From NCBI GenBank assembly GCA_910587575.1, contig CAJULU010000003.1:28072-92071 (forward strand): 64,000 nt of DNA, written 5' to 3'. The translations under genes and the position numbers were made by a program. Positions 63,601 through 64,000 of the stretch are shown here, in pieces. The notes beneath the pieces were generated by a model. It saw only the letters and a program-made list of their open reading frames with translations. It did not search any database and had not been told where the DNA came from. The DNA comes from an uncultured Dorea sp. (GTDB lineage: Bacteria; Bacillota; Clostridia; Lachnospirales; Lachnospiraceae). Within the stretch, counting starts at the first letter, position 1. Every line of letters begins with the position of its first letter.

Positions 63601-64000
63601 CAACGCTGAAGGTGGGACGTAATGATATTACGGTTCCGAAACTGTGGTCAATGAAAGCAGAAGCCGGAGGAGCCTTATATGTCCAGTATACCAATAACAA
63701 TGCAAACGATCAGTATGCAGTACGTGTAAGCGGAGGCGTGCAGGTGCCGATGCTGGATCTGTATCAGGTGATGGATGCGGATCATGCTGCAGAACGTCAG
63801 AGCAGGGCGGAAGCATACATTAAGGAACTGGAAACCTATGTGGCCCAGATTGAGAAGAAGCATGACGAGGTACACAAGAATTCCACGAACAAGCTTGTAC
63901 AGTATGACTATAAAGCCAATGACTGTATCCTGGGAGCTTCTGACATTATGCTGAATACCATGATGTTCTCTCTTCCGGCACAGCAGATTCTGGCAGGAAC
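60699..64000 (+). CDS. large secreted dockerin, FN3, discoidin and M60-like protein (3' end outside window)
   Basis: 1100 codons are visible and the frame is open to the right edge. AAAGGAGAGAAGT precedes the ATG. Signal peptide MKRIVSFMLAAVLVLAPCM, then a Pro/Gly/Thr-rich linker (residues about 25-95). A dockerin-like pair of calcium repeats is at 223-285: IGDVNADGEIDDTDKKLLVD and GDLNLDGQVDLEDLNYF. Two fibronectin III-like domains are at about 460-650, an F5/8 type C (discoidin) domain at about 660-825, and a segment from about 897 on (NTINTKDVGRGFGGLNAWQP) resembling the N-terminal part of M60-type mucin peptidases. The HExxH site would lie beyond the window. A host-glycoprotein-degrading surface enzyme is likely. 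Confidence 0.8.
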   Translation, partial: MKRIVSFMLAAVLVLAPCMQSFATGDVPSAEGSAGPQDPTPPGGPDQKTLTDGPDQSTVTDGTTDSDAGNGNGGGNTPVPQEPVPPLGTGINSGDISGILPVGELDTEKTGEGVTKGQIDVYIMQTLIFKDKITYTVSLKDPGNKEKTQDIEFEKNSSELKKGVTFDNLEDGSYTLSISAPGYRTRVRTIDVKGLAYKLTYSTGFLDGYEYVAGQNHPGALRIGDVNADGEIDDTDKKLLVDKIDSKEIYDENDKEIPGDLNLDGQVDLEDLNYFVQGYFKPGESKEAGATIETIVPASAIKSKADEKTKAEGLDYLSRGEGGAKLSTANGNPISKENPVTVEFEFEEGVYSDGIVIDSSEENPIETGDLRIEYTYKDESGKVVEADPVQVPLTQHDVHTLLTYEGVDVQKDEYGNIVINLGSQIAVKRVTFTITGTRKNNNLAEISRVEFVNGMENRIPEPPRDIPNLHEPVAGNKSFTVSWDPSVNVTGYEVKIKGPVGEEENLETVEVIVPVRGCFLSVSSLNEGKLVNKQEYEVSVQSVNGAWKSGYSQIRKVTPKVDKKPDAPDYVSVVGRYKAIDVSWKKTKDTDYFHVYYKEAGEDAFTKIEEKIEDSKYTIQDLKDKADYDIYVTGVNSEGESNPSKVYTASTQDPKPAQMPKYKLLNRADEGKVSEKIVSAKFGGGGMVDSPLDTEKDTAWGAVDNSPTSHYFMNTWDGGGYNPMGGRGLTFEFDKAYKMDRLALQEVTPQSQNYGYAQVRYWDAAGQSHDIPRGSMRVIKKADSEGRAYYVLKFPGAIEAKKIQFALSRVYVYGTISISEVYFYEYDTIEEEIMALYGDDLHTELKESVTQDTIDALKKRVETKDPVSKEFHPDQEYLKRELQNAQDILDAKNLGRTVKVYNTINTKDVGRGFGGLNAWQPLGVTAAAGEEITVYVGHNSKRAGDSTNLQLVSTQYHSEAASMFQVVATLKVGRNDITVPKLWSMKAEAGGALYVQYTNNNANDQYAVRVSGGVQVPMLDLYQVMDADHAAERQSRAEAYIKELETYVAQIEKKHDEVHKNSTNKLVQYDYKANDCILGASDIMLNTMMFSLPAQQILAG

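Noticed and set aside
1..64000. tRNA or rRNA genes
   Set aside because: I scanned for tRNA T-arm patterns and rRNA segments and saw none; the element inserts in a protein gene, not a tRNA.

Overview
The window looks like chromosome of a spore-forming gut Lachnospiraceae (Clostridia, low-to-moderate GC). The evidence is strong AGGAGG ribosome-binding sites, a Gram-positive division and cell-wall cluster followed by spoIIGA-sigE, a cotJ spore-coat operon, and many families typical of that group: a PcsB-like coiled-coil/3D protein, the DUF969/DUF979 pair, a secreted dockerin plus M60-type protein, and a Tn916-family conjugative element. I cannot name the species.

Layout. 1-4.9 kb: end of a cell-wall protein, a DUF2156 acyltransferase-like protein, two PLP aminotransferases and a small membrane exporter. 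5.0-7.2 kb: AraC regulator, HD protein and a convergent TetR regulator. 7.3-14.2 kb: a peptide-use operon (M14 peptidase, DUF969, DUF979, M29-like peptidase, pyroglutamyl peptidase) divergent from tetR. 14.3-23.2 kb: purine permease, K+ channel with a RyR-like C terminus, a two-component system, a chemoreceptor with an outside CZB-like sensor, a GNAT protein, and a flavodoxin with a MerR-type promoter.

23.3-41.3 kb: an 18-kb Tn916-family element, nearly all on the minus strand, inserted inside cotJC. Its 12-bp core TTCACCGAAACG occurs at both ends and encodes exactly four CotJC codons. Removing the element joins the two halves into one uninterrupted 202-codon cotJC. The element has an intact-looking large serine recombinase. 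It has lost part of its conjugation module through a deletion that fused a truncated xre gene to a truncated virB4. It still carries relaxase, oriT-like repeat, coupling protein, TcpD, TcpE, two ArdA proteins, a toxin-antitoxin pair, a thioester/VaFE surface adhesin and two AT-rich cargo genes. This layout resembles the sporulation skin elements, in which a serine recombinase restores a mother-cell gene. That is the main finding; excision itself is inferred.

41.8-42.4 kb: cotJB and cotJA with a SigE/SigK-like -10. 42.5-56.7 kb: an FtsW paralog, a DegV protein, then mraZ-rsmH-ftsL-pbpB-spoVD-mraY-murD-ftsW-divIB-ftsZ with 10-bp-phased MraZ boxes and no murE, murF or murG. 57.1-58.7 kb: spoIIGA-sigE behind Spo0A-box-like sites. 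SpoIIGA would process pro-SigE, which would in turn be expected to drive cotJ in the mother cell. 58.8-64 kb: a beta-CASP metallo-beta-lactamase protein and the 5' part of a large secreted dockerin/FN3/discoidin/M60-like protein that runs off the window.
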